Positions 44,050 to 54,049 of a stretch of DNA of 64,000 nucleotides are shown piece by piece. The position numbers and the translations under genes were made by a program. The notes under the pieces are model-generated. The model made no database searches. It saw only the letters and a program-made list of their open reading frames with translations, and had not been told where the DNA came from. The DNA comes from Mercurialis annua (lineage: Eukaryota; Streptophyta; Magnoliopsida; Malpighiales; Euphorbiaceae). The stretch lies in the NCBI RefSeq assembly GCF_937616625.2, contig NC_065574.1, positions 2,046,001 through 2,110,000 of the forward strand, in the 5' to 3' direction. Each line of letters opens with the position of its first letter. The first letter of the stretch is position 1.

Positions 44050-44690
44050 GAAATTATCACAACATCCAAAGATTGAGGCCCCTCATCCGGGAAATTAGCC
44101 TTAATAGCCACAATATGAGACCACTGAATTTCAACCAAATCTCCTTCATATCTTTATTTATACTGCACAATCCAGATACAACAAATTAATCTCTAAACTG
44201 AATTAAAAAAAAAATCAAAACTTCAACAAACAATAAAAACACAAATCAAATACCTCCCAGCTCCCAATTCTCAAAAGGGTAGAAGGAAAATTAGAAGCCT
44301 TGAACTTATCGGTAGTATTAAAACTGCATCCTTGTGATCTTGCTTGGTATTATTATTATTATTTCCTTCAGAAAGTTTCATTTGAATTAAATCTAAAAAA
44401 GATGGAGTCTTTTTAAGACGCAAATCAAGAGGGCTTGGTTCTTCAAGTGGACTAGTAGTGGGTATCATCCGAAATAGTAAAAAAAAAAAAATTAAAACCA
44501 AATTTTTCTGTTTGTTTCTCGGGAAAATTGATGGAAAATGAAAGTGAAGAGAGAAACCTGAGACTGGGAATCATGTTTAAGACGTTTGTAAAGCGGACCC
44601 AATCGGTCTAATTCAAAACAAGAAGCGTCGAGGTCCACGGAGATGCTCCTTCTAATCCACCCTCGCTCTCCTCCAGTTTCCACCGAGATG
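44050..44690 (-). pseudogene. ASG1-like gene remnant
   Basis: Minus-strand pieces in order: ISVDLDASCFELDRLGPLYK with RLKHDSQSQ and a donor-like GTTTCT; SPLDLRLKKTPSFLDLIQMK; in a shifted frame DKFKASNFPSTLLRIGSWE before GTATTT; then YK-stop-RYEGDLV joined to EIQWSHIVAIKANFPDEGPQ. These are the signature stretches, as I remember them, of the plant ALTERED SEED GERMINATION 1 family. No start codon, one frameshift, an internal stop, and loss of the segment between RYEGDLV and EIQWS mark it as dead. Nothing C-terminal of this is found. Confidence 0.65.
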
Positions 44691-45307
44691 GAGCAGCGGC
44701 AGCTTCTCCGTGTTTCCGGGGAGAATTTATTTTATTTTTTATAAAATTATAAAATTTTTATTAATTATTAGGATATATTTAATCATTTTTAAAGTTAAAG
44801 GATTTTTAGAATTTTTTCAAAACAGAAAATATATACTTCTATTTAGTTGTTTATTTTATTTTTTGAATCTTATTTTGTCAGTTGAGATAGCATTAGTACT
44901 AGTTGTCAATTACCTTTTCTCTAACAAACAAGTGTTCTATCACTGACACTGTGACGCATTTATAAAACACAACTGTAATATTAAACTAGCCGTTGGTTCT
45001 GTTCCTCGTTAATAACGAGAAATGCAATATATAGAAGCAAAACGAACCAAAAACAAGTAGGAATGAAAAAGAAAAAACAACTGAATCTATCGAGTAAGTT
45101 CCCTTTGATTTAATTTTGGTATTAAATTGCGGCTTTATATTGAATTTCATGAACTTTAAATTCTAGCATTAAATTTTGGATTGCTCTTGTTCAATTCTAG
45201 CATTATAGTATTATTTAGTAATGGTCAAGATAGATAATTTTCTGGGTTCGATTAATTTTCTGATTTAGCCATTGACAACTACAGGGGCAAGCATCTGCAG
45301 TCTATCC

Positions 45308-45934
45308 ATGGCAAGCGAATACGGAACGCCACCATTTTTGAATGGTACAGTCTACACAGACTATATGTACTGGAAGATTAAGATGAGAGTGTTTGTCCAA
45401 GCAATGGATTTGGATATGTGGATGTTGATCGAGAATGGACCCCGTCCACAAACGAAGATGGCTCTCGAGGTCGATGAGAGGCTGATTCTACTGGAGAAGA
45501 GGGCTATGCATGTCTTATACTGTGCTCTAGACGACAATGCACTCGCTAGTATAGTTGGATGCAACTCTGCGAAGGATATATGGGATAAGCTTGAGCTTAT
45601 TCATGAGGGAAATGCTCGAGCCAAAGAGATGAAGATTAGTATGCTAGAAGAGGATTATGAACAGTTTAAGATGGTTCCTTATGAGTCCATAAATGAAATG
45701 TTTACGAGGTTTTTGCATATCATAAATGCCTTGCGCTCTCTCGGAAAGACATATTCTGATGCTGCTCTTGTGAGTAAATTTCTCAGGTCGCTTTCTAATT
45801 CTTGGAAGCCGAAAGTTACACGAATTCGAGAGACGATGGATTTGAGTAGAGTGAGCATTCATGAGCTGGTTGGTTTCTTAATGGCAGAAGAAATGTGGAT
45901 GAGAAGGGAAGAAAAGGAGGGACAGGTATCATAA
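45308..45934 (+). CDS. Stand-alone Copia-gag-like (UBN2) ORF
   Basis: 208 residues from the ATG aligned with the other copies (MASEYGTPPFLNGTVYTDYM); an in-frame ATG 36 bp upstream (45272) also exists. Intact over the whole UBN2 region (LDMWMLIENGP, IWDKLELIHEGNARAKEMKI, RFLHIINALRSLG, VSKFLRSLSNSWKPK) to REEKEGQVS. It ends at the same codon as the copy at 10144, in GGACAGGTATCATAA; CAG|GTATCA could also be a splice donor. No LTR or pol sequence is adjacent. Confidence 0.65.
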   Translation: MASEYGTPPFLNGTVYTDYMYWKIKMRVFVQAMDLDMWMLIENGPRPQTKMALEVDERLILLEKRAMHVLYCALDDNALASIVGCNSAKDIWDKLELIHEGNARAKEMKISMLEEDYEQFKMVPYESINEMFTRFLHIINALRSLGKTYSDAALVSKFLRSLSNSWKPKVTRIRETMDLSRVSIHELVGFLMAEEMWMRREEKEGQVS

Positions 45935-46299
45935 ACTTTTTCTTCTGCAAAATCTAATTAGGACAAATGTACATGCTATCATGTAAATTTGATCTTTCAG
46001 TTTTAGTTGGATCGCCTACTTTAGTGTGAAAGGTGTGACAGTATGCTCCATCTATGTTTTGATAGTCCGTTTCCATTTCCGAAAAAATTTCTAAAACTTC
46101 GAAACTCTAAATTTATAACTTATTCTTATAAACGATGTCACTTAGCCATCTTAAAAATCAGCTTAGATTATTTTCCTATGATATGTATTGGATGATGCCA
46201 TGCTTAACACTCTCTCCCAGCTAGTTTTTGCACAGAAACTTCCTTACTCTTATGTTTCGTATTTCGTTTCCATTTCCCAAAATATTTCGAATCAACAAA

Positions 46300-46372
46300 A
46301 ATATTTCGAATCAACCAATATTCTTCTCATCTTGGAAGGTTTCTTGGCAGTGTGTGTCGGCGAAACAGATGA
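46300..46372 (+). pseudogene. SAUR relic
   Basis: A short frame reading LEGFLAVCVGET, the start of the SAUR core, preceded by leader-like TTTCGAATCAACCAA. Third member of the relic set at 9735 and 41278, but keeping a different part of the gene. Confidence 0.5.
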
Positions 46373-46707
46373 TTATGATTGCAATTTCCATTCACAATTT
46401 ATTCGGGAAATTGAGCTTTGAAGACTCTGTTTCAATGTTGTTGCAGATCAAATCACATACACTCTAGCTACACTAAACTAAACAAACTGCTGCTAATTGT
46501 TCACAACACATAATCTCCTATAAGCATATAACGCAACAAGTTAGCTAATACAAACGTTCCCTCTTCGGAACTTCCACGCAATGTTCCGCTGACTGTCTCA
46601 ATTCCAAATTTAAGTGTAGAACTTGATTCTTCAGTTTCAGTATTGCAATAGTTAGTACTCATCGTATAGTAACAGGCTTCTAATTCTTCCCTCTTCGGAA
46701 TACATGC

Positions 46708-48391
46708 TTACATGTTATCATTATGCAGATAAATATGAAAACTTCGCCCAGTAACAGGCTCGTCATGACTAAAAAAAGAACCAGGCTCGAACACAATCCT
46801 CTCCCCTTGTGCACTGCGATTTTCAGGATCCCAATTCCACGGTGTTAAAAAAGAGTTATCCCGAAACAAGAATGACGTTAATAGCCTGTATTTATCTTCT
46901 ACAGCTTGCATTTGAATAGCTTGCATTTTCGCTATTGTCCTCAGGCGTCGCAGTTCTTCTAATTCCCTCTGCTGTTGGTGTAATTCTCGCCACTGCTGCA
47001 GTATTTGCTGAACACCATCAGCCTGTGGCGGTGGTTGTTCTACAAGCTGTAATAAACGCTGGCGCTGCCTGTAATATTTTAATACTTGTCCTGAGTATAA
47101 TTCAATTAAATCTGCGTCTGTTCTTTTCTCTTCATGATCATCATTTCTGGTTCCGCTCGTCTGGATCGTAAAGAATACAACACAGAAGTAAATCTTTTGA
47201 AGTTTTTAGTCATTTTCTCAGGATACAACACAGAAGTAAGACACAATTTTTTTCTTTCTCTGCTTTCCTACTAACCAAACAAACTTCACCACATCTTTAT
47301 TTTTCAAGAAACATAAGTGCTTTAAGATTATTTCGCTACAAAAAGAATCTCCAAACCCTAGGCCAAATAAAGATTCTTTTACAATACAAATTTTCTAGTC
47401 AACCAAACAGGATATATAAATGATTATATTCTTAAAATTCCAAGAATCATAGGCAAGACTGAAGTACCAAAACAATAAAGATTTGAAACTACATTAGTCT
47501 TCAAGAAAACCAACTAAAGATTTGAAACTACATTACTCTTCAAGATTTGAAACTATATTAATCTTCAAGAAAACCAAATAAAAGTTTAAAACTACATTAA
47601 TCTTCAAGATTTGAAACTACATTAATCTTCAAGATTTGAAACTACATTGATCTTCAAGAAAATCAAATAAAGATTCGATACTACATTTATCTTCAAGAAA
47701 CTAAACAGAAAGATTAAAGATTAATGACTCACCTTAGGTTCCGTCGCTAGCCATTTTTGAACTTGTGCCCTCTCAGAAAGAGTCAATCGGTGATCACTGT
47801 ACATTTTCTGTTCATCTTTTAATGTTTTTAGTCACTTTCTCAGGATACAACACAGAAGTAAAACACAACTTTCTTTCTTTCTTTACTTTCCTACAAACCA
47901 AACAAACTTCACCACATCTTTATTTTTCAAGAAACCAAATGCTTTAATATTATTTCACTACAAAAATAATCTCCAAACCCTAGGCCTAAAGATTCTTTTA
48001 CAATACAAATTTTCTAGTCAAACAAACAGGATAAATGATTATATTTATTCTTCAAATTCCAAGAATCAAAGGCAAGATTGAAATAACCAAAACAATAAAG
48101 ACTTGAAACTACATTAATCTTCAAGAAAACCAAATAAAGATTTGAAAATACTACATTAATCTTCAAGATTTGAAACCCTAAAGACCCGAAAAGAAAGCAA
48201 AACAAATATAGATACGATACTACATTTATCTTCAAGAAACTAAACAGAAAGATTAAAGATTAACAACTCACCTCAAAATCTGCTCTGAGTTTCCCATAAT
48301 TGGCTCTAACATTCCGAAACTCGGGTTCCGTCGCTAGCCATTTTTCAACTTGTGCCCTCTCAGAAGGAGTCAATCGGTGATCACTGTTCAT
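46708..48391 (-). CDS. Chimeric gene A: cyclin-type exon 1 + Gln-rich exon 2
   Basis: Exon 1 (48272-48391, 40 codons) reads MNSDHRLTPSERAQVEKWLA then TEPEFRNVRANYGKLRADFE, clearly derived from exon 1 of the cyclin-like genes. The donor GTGAGT and acceptor CCAG|ACG keep phase 0 into exon 2 (46708-47160), which reads DLIELYSGQVLKYYRQRQRL, a Q/E/R-rich probable coiled coil (QQWRELHQQQRELEELRRLR), then YRLLTSFLFRDNSFLTPWNW and ERIVFEPGSFF. Total 190 residues. No cyclin box remains. Exon 2 matches nothing I recognise. Gene B (49447-50638) has the same structure, and both have the cyclin-family core promoter (TATA near 48500-48510, ACGTGGCA at 48568-48575). Confidence 0.6.
47738..47803 (-). pseudogene. 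Extra partial exon 1 in the intron of gene A
   Basis: Minus-strand MYSDHRLTLSERAQVQKWLA then TEPK followed directly by GTGAGT. It has its own ATG and a splice donor, so it could act as an alternative first exon joined to 47160 in phase 0. Confidence 0.55.
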
Positions 48392-48589
48392 TTTCTGTTC
48401 TAACTTTAAGAAACAATTATATTCATCCAAAAAAAACTTTTAGAATGAAAAGAAAATGAGAGAGTAGAGTAGTGATGATTTTCTTTTCTTGTCTCTGTTG
48501 GTTATATATAAAAACAGTTACAGATTCGTTGGAGGGAAAATTAGTTATGCAACTGCAAATGATATGTTGCCACGTGTATAAGATTTGGA

Positions 48590-49440
48590 TAATGGGCCAT
48601 TTAGCCCCCTGAACAATTTACACATTTCTCTATAGCATACGAGGTAGAGTATTTGGCGTTTATTATCTTAGAAATATGATTTTACATGAGATAGAATATT
48701 TATAAAAAAAATTCCTTAAAATAATTTGACAGTCTGGTCCGTGATAATTATTTCAAGCAGTAAATACAAAAATAGTCTAATTGATAAAATAAAATATATT
48801 GTAATCTATTAACTTATTTTTAAGATAAAAAGAGTTCATAATAAGAGAAAATATAGTATATACAATTTTGGCCTAATGATCTAAAAAGGCTAAACTTTTG
48901 CAACTTTTATCCATTCTAACTAAAACTTCTAAATATGTTAATTTTAGCCAGATTTAAAGAATTTTATTTCGATTACAGTGTAAGTGAAAAAATTTGAACG
49001 AGGAGCCAGGAGAGTGTATATTTGTTAGAATGAATTAAACTAATTTGATATCTCTCCTATTAAACTAGTAATTTTTTTAGCAGTGCCTTGTTTGCACAAA
49101 ACTTGGAAACTTTACTATACTTCTTACGAGCATGTATTTGTTAATAGAGGAAGACTCATATAGAGAATGTAAGTGATTGTCTTAAGAAAATTACAGGGCT
49201 TTAATTCACAAAATCCGATAACAATTTTCATTCAAAATCCGATAACAATTTTGAAAATCCGATAACCCTTTTCATTCACGAGCAGTTCTTATATTGCTTC
49301 CACACATTGTTCCAGTGACTGTCTTAATTCCAAATTCAAATGTAGAACTTAATTTTTCAGTTTCAGGTTTCCAATAGTTACTCATCGTATAGTAACAGGC
49401 TTCTAAGTCTTCCCTCTTCAGAATACATGCTTACATGTTA
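48590..49440. other. Duplicated intergenic stretch
   Basis: No gene. 48590-49010 matches 50820-51235, the flank of gene B, showing that the tandem duplication unit extends beyond the promoters. 49190-49270 resembles SAUR-flanking sequence. Confidence 0.4.
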
Positions 49441-49446
49441 CTATTA

Positions 49447-50638
49447 TTATGCAGATAAGTATGAAAAACATCGTCTAGTAACAGGCTTGTCATGAGTAAA
49501 AAAAGAACCAGGCTCAAACACAATTCGCTCTCCTTGTGCACTGCGATTTTCAGGATTTTCAGGATTCCAATTCCATGGTGTTAAAAAGGAGTTATCCCGA
49601 AACAAGAATGACGTTAATAGCCTGTATTTATCTTCTTCAGCTTGCTGTTTAATAGCTTGCAATTTCTTTAGTGTCCTCAGGCGTCGCAGTTCTTCCAATT
49701 TCCACCACTGATGTTGTATTTGTTGCCACTGCTGCTTTATTTGTTGCTGACGACGAACACCATCAGCTTGTCGCGGTGGTTGTTCCAAAAGCTGCATTAA
49801 ACGCAGGCACTGCCTGTAATAGTCATATACTTGTCCCGAGTATAATTCAGTTGCTGCTGCGCCTGTTCTTGCTTCTTCATAGCTTGCTCTGCTCGTCTGG
49901 GTCATAAAGGATACCACACAGAAGTAAATCTTTCAATGTTCATAGTCATTTTCTCAGGATACAACACAGAAGTAAAACACAAATTTTTTCTTTCTGTACT
50001 TTCCTACTAACCAAACAAATTACTTCACCGCACACATCTTTATTTTCAAGAAATCAAATGCTTTAAGATTATTTCGCTACAAAAAGAATCTCCAAACCCT
50101 AGGCCTAAAGATTCTTTTACAATACAGATTTTCTAGTCAAACAAACAGGATAAATGACTATATTCTTGAAATTCCGAGAATCAAATGCAAGATTGAAATA
50201 CCAAAACAACAAAGGTTTGAAACTATATTAATCTTCAAGAAAACCAAATAAAAAATTTAAACTACATTAATCTTCAAGATTTAAAGCTGCATTAATAAGA
50301 TTTGAAACTACATTAATCTTCAAGAAAACCAATTAAAGATTTGAAACTACATTAATCTTCAAGATTTGAAACTACATTAATAATCTTCAAGATTTGAAAC
50401 CCTAAAGACCCGAAAAGAAAGAAAAACAAATAAAGATTCGATATACATTTATCTTCAAGACACTAAACAGAAGGATTTAAGATTAAAGACTCACTCTAGT
50501 GAACAAGGGTGCAAAATCTGGTCTGAGTTTTCCATAAACTGTCTTATTATTGGCTCTAACATTCAAACCGGGTTCCGTCGCTAGCCATTTTTCAACTTGT
50601 GCCCTCTCAGACGGAGTCAATCGGTGATCACTGTTCAT
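49447..50638 (-). CDS. Chimeric gene B: cyclin-type exon 1 + Gln-rich exon 2
   Basis: Exon 1 (50495-50638, 48 codons): MNSDHRLTPSERAQVEKWLA, TEPGLNVRANNKTVYGKLRP, DFAPLFTR, donor GTGAGT. Exon 2 (49447-49896): TSRASYEEARTG, ATELYSGQVYDYYRQCLRLM, a Q-rich coiled-coil-like stretch (RRQQQIKQQWQQIQHQWWKL), then YRLLTSFLFRDNSFLTPWNW and GERIVFEPGSFFTHD. 197 residues in all. The C-terminus differs from gene A because one extra T in a T run changes the last frame (ending CFSYLSA instead of FHIYLHNDNM). Promoter module at 50721-50794. Exon 1 keeps more of the cyclin exon than gene A does. Confidence 0.6.
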
Positions 50639-50720
50639 TTTCTGTTCTAACTTTAAGAAAGAAAAGAAAAGCAAATGAGGGAGAGGAGTAGTGATGTTTT
50701 TCTTCTCTGATCTCTGTTGG

Positions 50721-50794
50721 TTATATATAGAAACAGTAACAGATTCGTTGGAGGGAAAATTAGTTATGCAACTGCAAATGATATGTTGCCACGT
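50721..50794 (-). promoter_or_regulatory. Conserved core promoter of the cyclin-like family
   Basis: TATA at about 50721-50730 and minus-strand ACGTGGCA at 50787-50794, with the intervening TTGCAGTTGCATAAC block. Confidence 0.65.
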
Positions 50795-50829
50795 AAGAAC
50801 TTAATTTGCAAACCCTTCGAGCCCTATAA

Positions 50830-51323
50830 GATTTGGATAATGGTCCATTTATCCCCCTGAACAATTTACACATTGCTCTATAACATGCGAGATAGAGTAT
50901 TTAGCATTTATTATCTTAAAAATATGATTTTATATGTCCATAACTATAACCATATAAATTAATATATTCTTTAAAATAATTTGGCAGTCTGGTCCGCAAT
51001 AATTATATTCAAGCAGTATATATATATATATAAAAAATCTAATTGACAAAAATAAAATATACTGTAATCTATGAACTTATTTTTGAAATAAAGAGTTCAT
51101 AATGAAAAAAAATAGTAGTATATAAAATTTTAGCCTAATGATCCAAAAAAGCCAAACTTTTGCAACTTTTATCCATTCTAACTAAAACTTCTAAATATGT
51201 TAATTTTAGCCCGATTTAATTTTTTTTGAGGAGAGTATATGTGTTGGACCAATAACTCTGTTTTGCTGCTACAGAGTTTTCAATTCTGCAATATTTTTTA
51301 TTTAAGAACCGACCTTTTCAATG
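50830..51323. other. Intergenic stretch
   Basis: Flank of gene B shared with gene A up to about 51235, then SAUR-type downstream flank that contains the insertion site of the next element. No gene. Confidence 0.3.
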
Positions 51324-51333
51324 ATTTCTGTGA

Positions 51334-52537
51334 ATAAAGGGTCATTTCACCCCCTCAACTTGGGAAATATCGATAAAATTATTTTCGGAACACACCCTCT
51401 CCCACTCTCACCTTTGCGTTTGAAACACACTTTCCATTAGAAAATGGAAAAAAGCTAAAAATGATCCTTAATATTAATCAAATTCGTTTATTTAATACTT
51501 AACAATTTTTAATTATCTATTTAATTCATATAATATAAAAACTTCATATATCATTTAAAATTTTATATAAAAATATAGGAAAGTTATTGCACTTTTTACA
51601 TTTTTAATGAAACCAAATTTTTATTGTATGACCTAACCCTAATCATCTTCTCAAATTCACTCCGCCGCCACCTCCATCACTAGTAACCACCGCTGCCGAC
51701 CTTCTTCAGAACCTTACTCAGGCGATTGTGACTATACGATTGCATCTCTTTGGACGAAGCAAAACTACTCCTTTGGCTTCCTGAGGATCACGTTCTCGCT
51801 AGCCGTAATTCGCCTGCTATCGCCTCCGCCATTTTCGATTGTTCGTCATCCTTGTCGAGCAGCAACCGTCGTTTTCTTCTAGCAACCAGCGTCGCCATCA
51901 CCTGCAACCGTTCATCGACTTTTAAAGATCGTGGCTTTATCGCCGTTTATCGTTGCTTGTTTTTTTTTTCTTTGAATTGGTTTGATTTACTGGGAATTGG
52001 TTTGTTGTTTTTTTTGTTTCAATTTTATTGATTTGTTGAAATGAAACAATAATTTTGCTCTTCTTTGATTGATCCTTTTGCTATGAATCATGGAGGCAGG
52101 CGGTAGTTTAGTTTGGAAAATGAGAGCAGTGGCGGCGGCGGCAATGGTGGGTAGTTCTAGTTGTTAATTAGGTTAGGTTTATCCAGTTTGGCTGCTCGGC
52201 GAGGGATGGAAGGAACTGTGGCGGCGGCGGAAACTTGAGTTTAGGTTTAATTAGTTCTTTTTAGAGTTAATTACTGTTGATTAGGTGTTAAATTAGAATA
52301 ATTAAGTTTAATTAGTGTTAATTATAATTTTGATTGTGTTTAATTAGAATTAAATCGTAATTAATTAGAATTAATTTTTGGGTTTAGCAATCTCACTCTC
52401 TTTTTGGGGTGTTTTTGTGTCAAGGGGGCTGATTTGAGCGAAAAACGCAAGTTGCGGGTTTGTTTGACCTAAAAACGTCCAAAATGACTCATTTGATATT
52501 TCGTGCCAAGTTGAGGGGGTGAATTGATCCTTTGTTT
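51334..52537. mobile_element. TIR element (MULE-like), about 1.2 kb
   Basis: Ends AAAGGGTCATTTCACCCCCT and the reverse complement of the right end (AAAGGATCAATTCACCCCCT) continue into CAACTTGG, giving roughly 28-bp inverted termini. Flanks ATTTCTGTGA (51324-51333) and ATTTCTGTAA (52538-52547) are a 10-bp target duplication with one mismatch, and other SAUR flanks contain the uninterrupted ATTTCTGTAATT. No transposase is seen. The GC-richer interior (51650-52250) holds an open frame (51750-52031) without recognisable domains and could be a captured host fragment. Confidence 0.7.
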
Positions 52538-52641
52538 ATTTCTGTAATTTCATTAATCCAAAAAAAAAGCTAAATTAATTAACATTTACGTTTTTCCATT
52601 AGTATTTCAAAAGGAAAAACATGTTACTATACAGTGTTGAA

Positions 52642-52649
52642 TATTTACA
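52642..52649 (-). promoter_or_regulatory. TGTAAATA element in SAUR 3' UTR
   Basis: Minus-strand TGTAAATA downstream of the SAUR at 52715-52999. Confidence 0.5.
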
Positions 52650-52714
52650 TTGATTTGGCCTAACAAAATTGTTTTTCTATGTCACTAAACTAATTTGGTG
52701 TCTTGGTCTTACTA

Positions 52715-52999
52715 TCACCGCAAGCTCGACGTGACATTAATAAAAGTCTCTTCTCGGCAAGGAATTGTCAAACCGCCCATTGGGTGTGCAAATCCAAACT
52801 GCTCTTCTGCTTTGCTAAGCAGATCTTGAAACGCGGGTTGGTTAAGATAGGACACCGGAACTAAAAATCTCTTTTTCTCCGTCTCTCCAATATAAACGGC
52901 TAGGAAACCTTTTGGCACGTTTGAATGTGTTGAGGAAGCTTTACTTGTAGATCTGCGAAGAATTTGCTTGGCGAGAACGGCAGCAAGATGTCTGACCAT
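52715..52999 (-). CDS. SAUR family protein, MARH type
   Basis: 94 residues from ATG 52997-52999; the open frame extends 40 codons upstream into leader sequence. The start is MVRH rather than MARH. Core [32 protein letters not shown] has A for the usual D; the end is SSLR, one residue shorter than its siblings. It is divergent from 53677-53961, 677 bp between start codons. Confidence 0.94.
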   Translation of the reverse strand: MVRHLAAVLAKQILRRSTSKASSTHSNVPKGFLAVYIGETEKKRFLVPVSYLNQPAFQDLLSKAEEQFGFAHPMGGLTIPCREETFINVTSSLR

Positions 53000-53355
53000 A
53001 CTTTTATTTGGATGTATGTTGAGAGGCTTAACTCTGTAATTTAAGTGAATGTTATTGCTGTGTATGGTTGAGTATGCTAGAAATATCAAAGTGTAGAGAT
53101 ATATATAGATGATGAGCAAGTTTATGGAAGGTTTGAGTGAGTGGCTAAAAACAATTTGGTTAGGACATAAGCCATTTAAGGGTCATGTGGCATTGTCTTC
53201 TAAACATGGTGTGTCCATTTATGTCCCATTTGTATTAGCAAGCAGGTGGTAGGGCAGTAGACATAGCAGATATCATGTAAGTGCATAGAAATACAAGCCA
53301 CTCATACTTTCATTGCAACTATGTCCCTAATCTAATACTCATCTACTTAACTACT

Positions 53356-53361
53356 TGTCTC
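53356..53361 (+). promoter_or_regulatory. Auxin-response core TGTCTC
   Basis: TGTCTC in the context CTACT-TGTCTC-AAGGAT in the shared promoter of the pair 52715/53677; the equivalent site recurs at 57371-57376. Confidence 0.45.
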
Positions 53362-53676
53362 AAGGATTTATTTATTTAATCTAATTATCCATCGATCTCT
53401 AGCTTAGATCATCACCGATTTTCCAGCTGTTCTTTTCTAATCTCTACGTCATTTTCTAGTCGTTCGACATGAGTTTTGTAAATACCCCAGTTTGTTGATT
53501 AGTTAGAAGACAATGCACGTGATACCATCTCCTTCATTAATTTCAGGATCTCTATATATTGTCACCAAACACTCATCTGCTCAAACCAACAATTTCACAT
53601 TCTCCTCAAATACTACTCTTTCCAAGAAAAGATTCAACTCCCTCAAACATATTTATAAAAATTCATCCAAGAAACA

Positions 53677-53961
53677 ATGGCAGTAAGATTTCCTAGTGTT
53701 CTCCGTGCCTCTTTCTTGTCCACCAAGAAATCTACTTCAAGGTCTTTAGATGTGCCGAGAGGTTTCTTGGCTGTGTACGTTGGCGAGATGGAGAAGAAGC
53801 GATTCTTGGTTCCCATATCATATTTGAACCAGCCTTCGTTCCAAGATTTGCTCAATAAAGCAGAAGAAGAATTCGGGTATGATCATCCCATGGGCGGTTT
53901 GACGATTCCTTGCACGGAAGACGATTTCATTCATGTTACTTCGACCTTCAGTAGAGCATAA
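53677..53961 (+). CDS. SAUR family protein, MAVR type
   Basis: 94 residues: [20 protein letters not shown], core [54 protein letters not shown], ending STFSRA. TATA region TCTATATATTGTC near 53551. The 3' octamer is TGTTAATA, a one-base departure. Confidence 0.95.
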   Translation: MAVRFPSVLRASFLSTKKSTSRSLDVPRGFLAVYVGEMEKKRFLVPISYLNQPSFQDLLNKAEEEFGYDHPMGGLTIPCTEDDFIHVTSTFSRA

Positions 53962-54049
53962 ATAAGAGAATATAGAGCTTAATTTACACTGACAACACAA
54001 ACAATTTTGTATCATAGGAATTTTGTATTCAATGTTAATATATTATATC

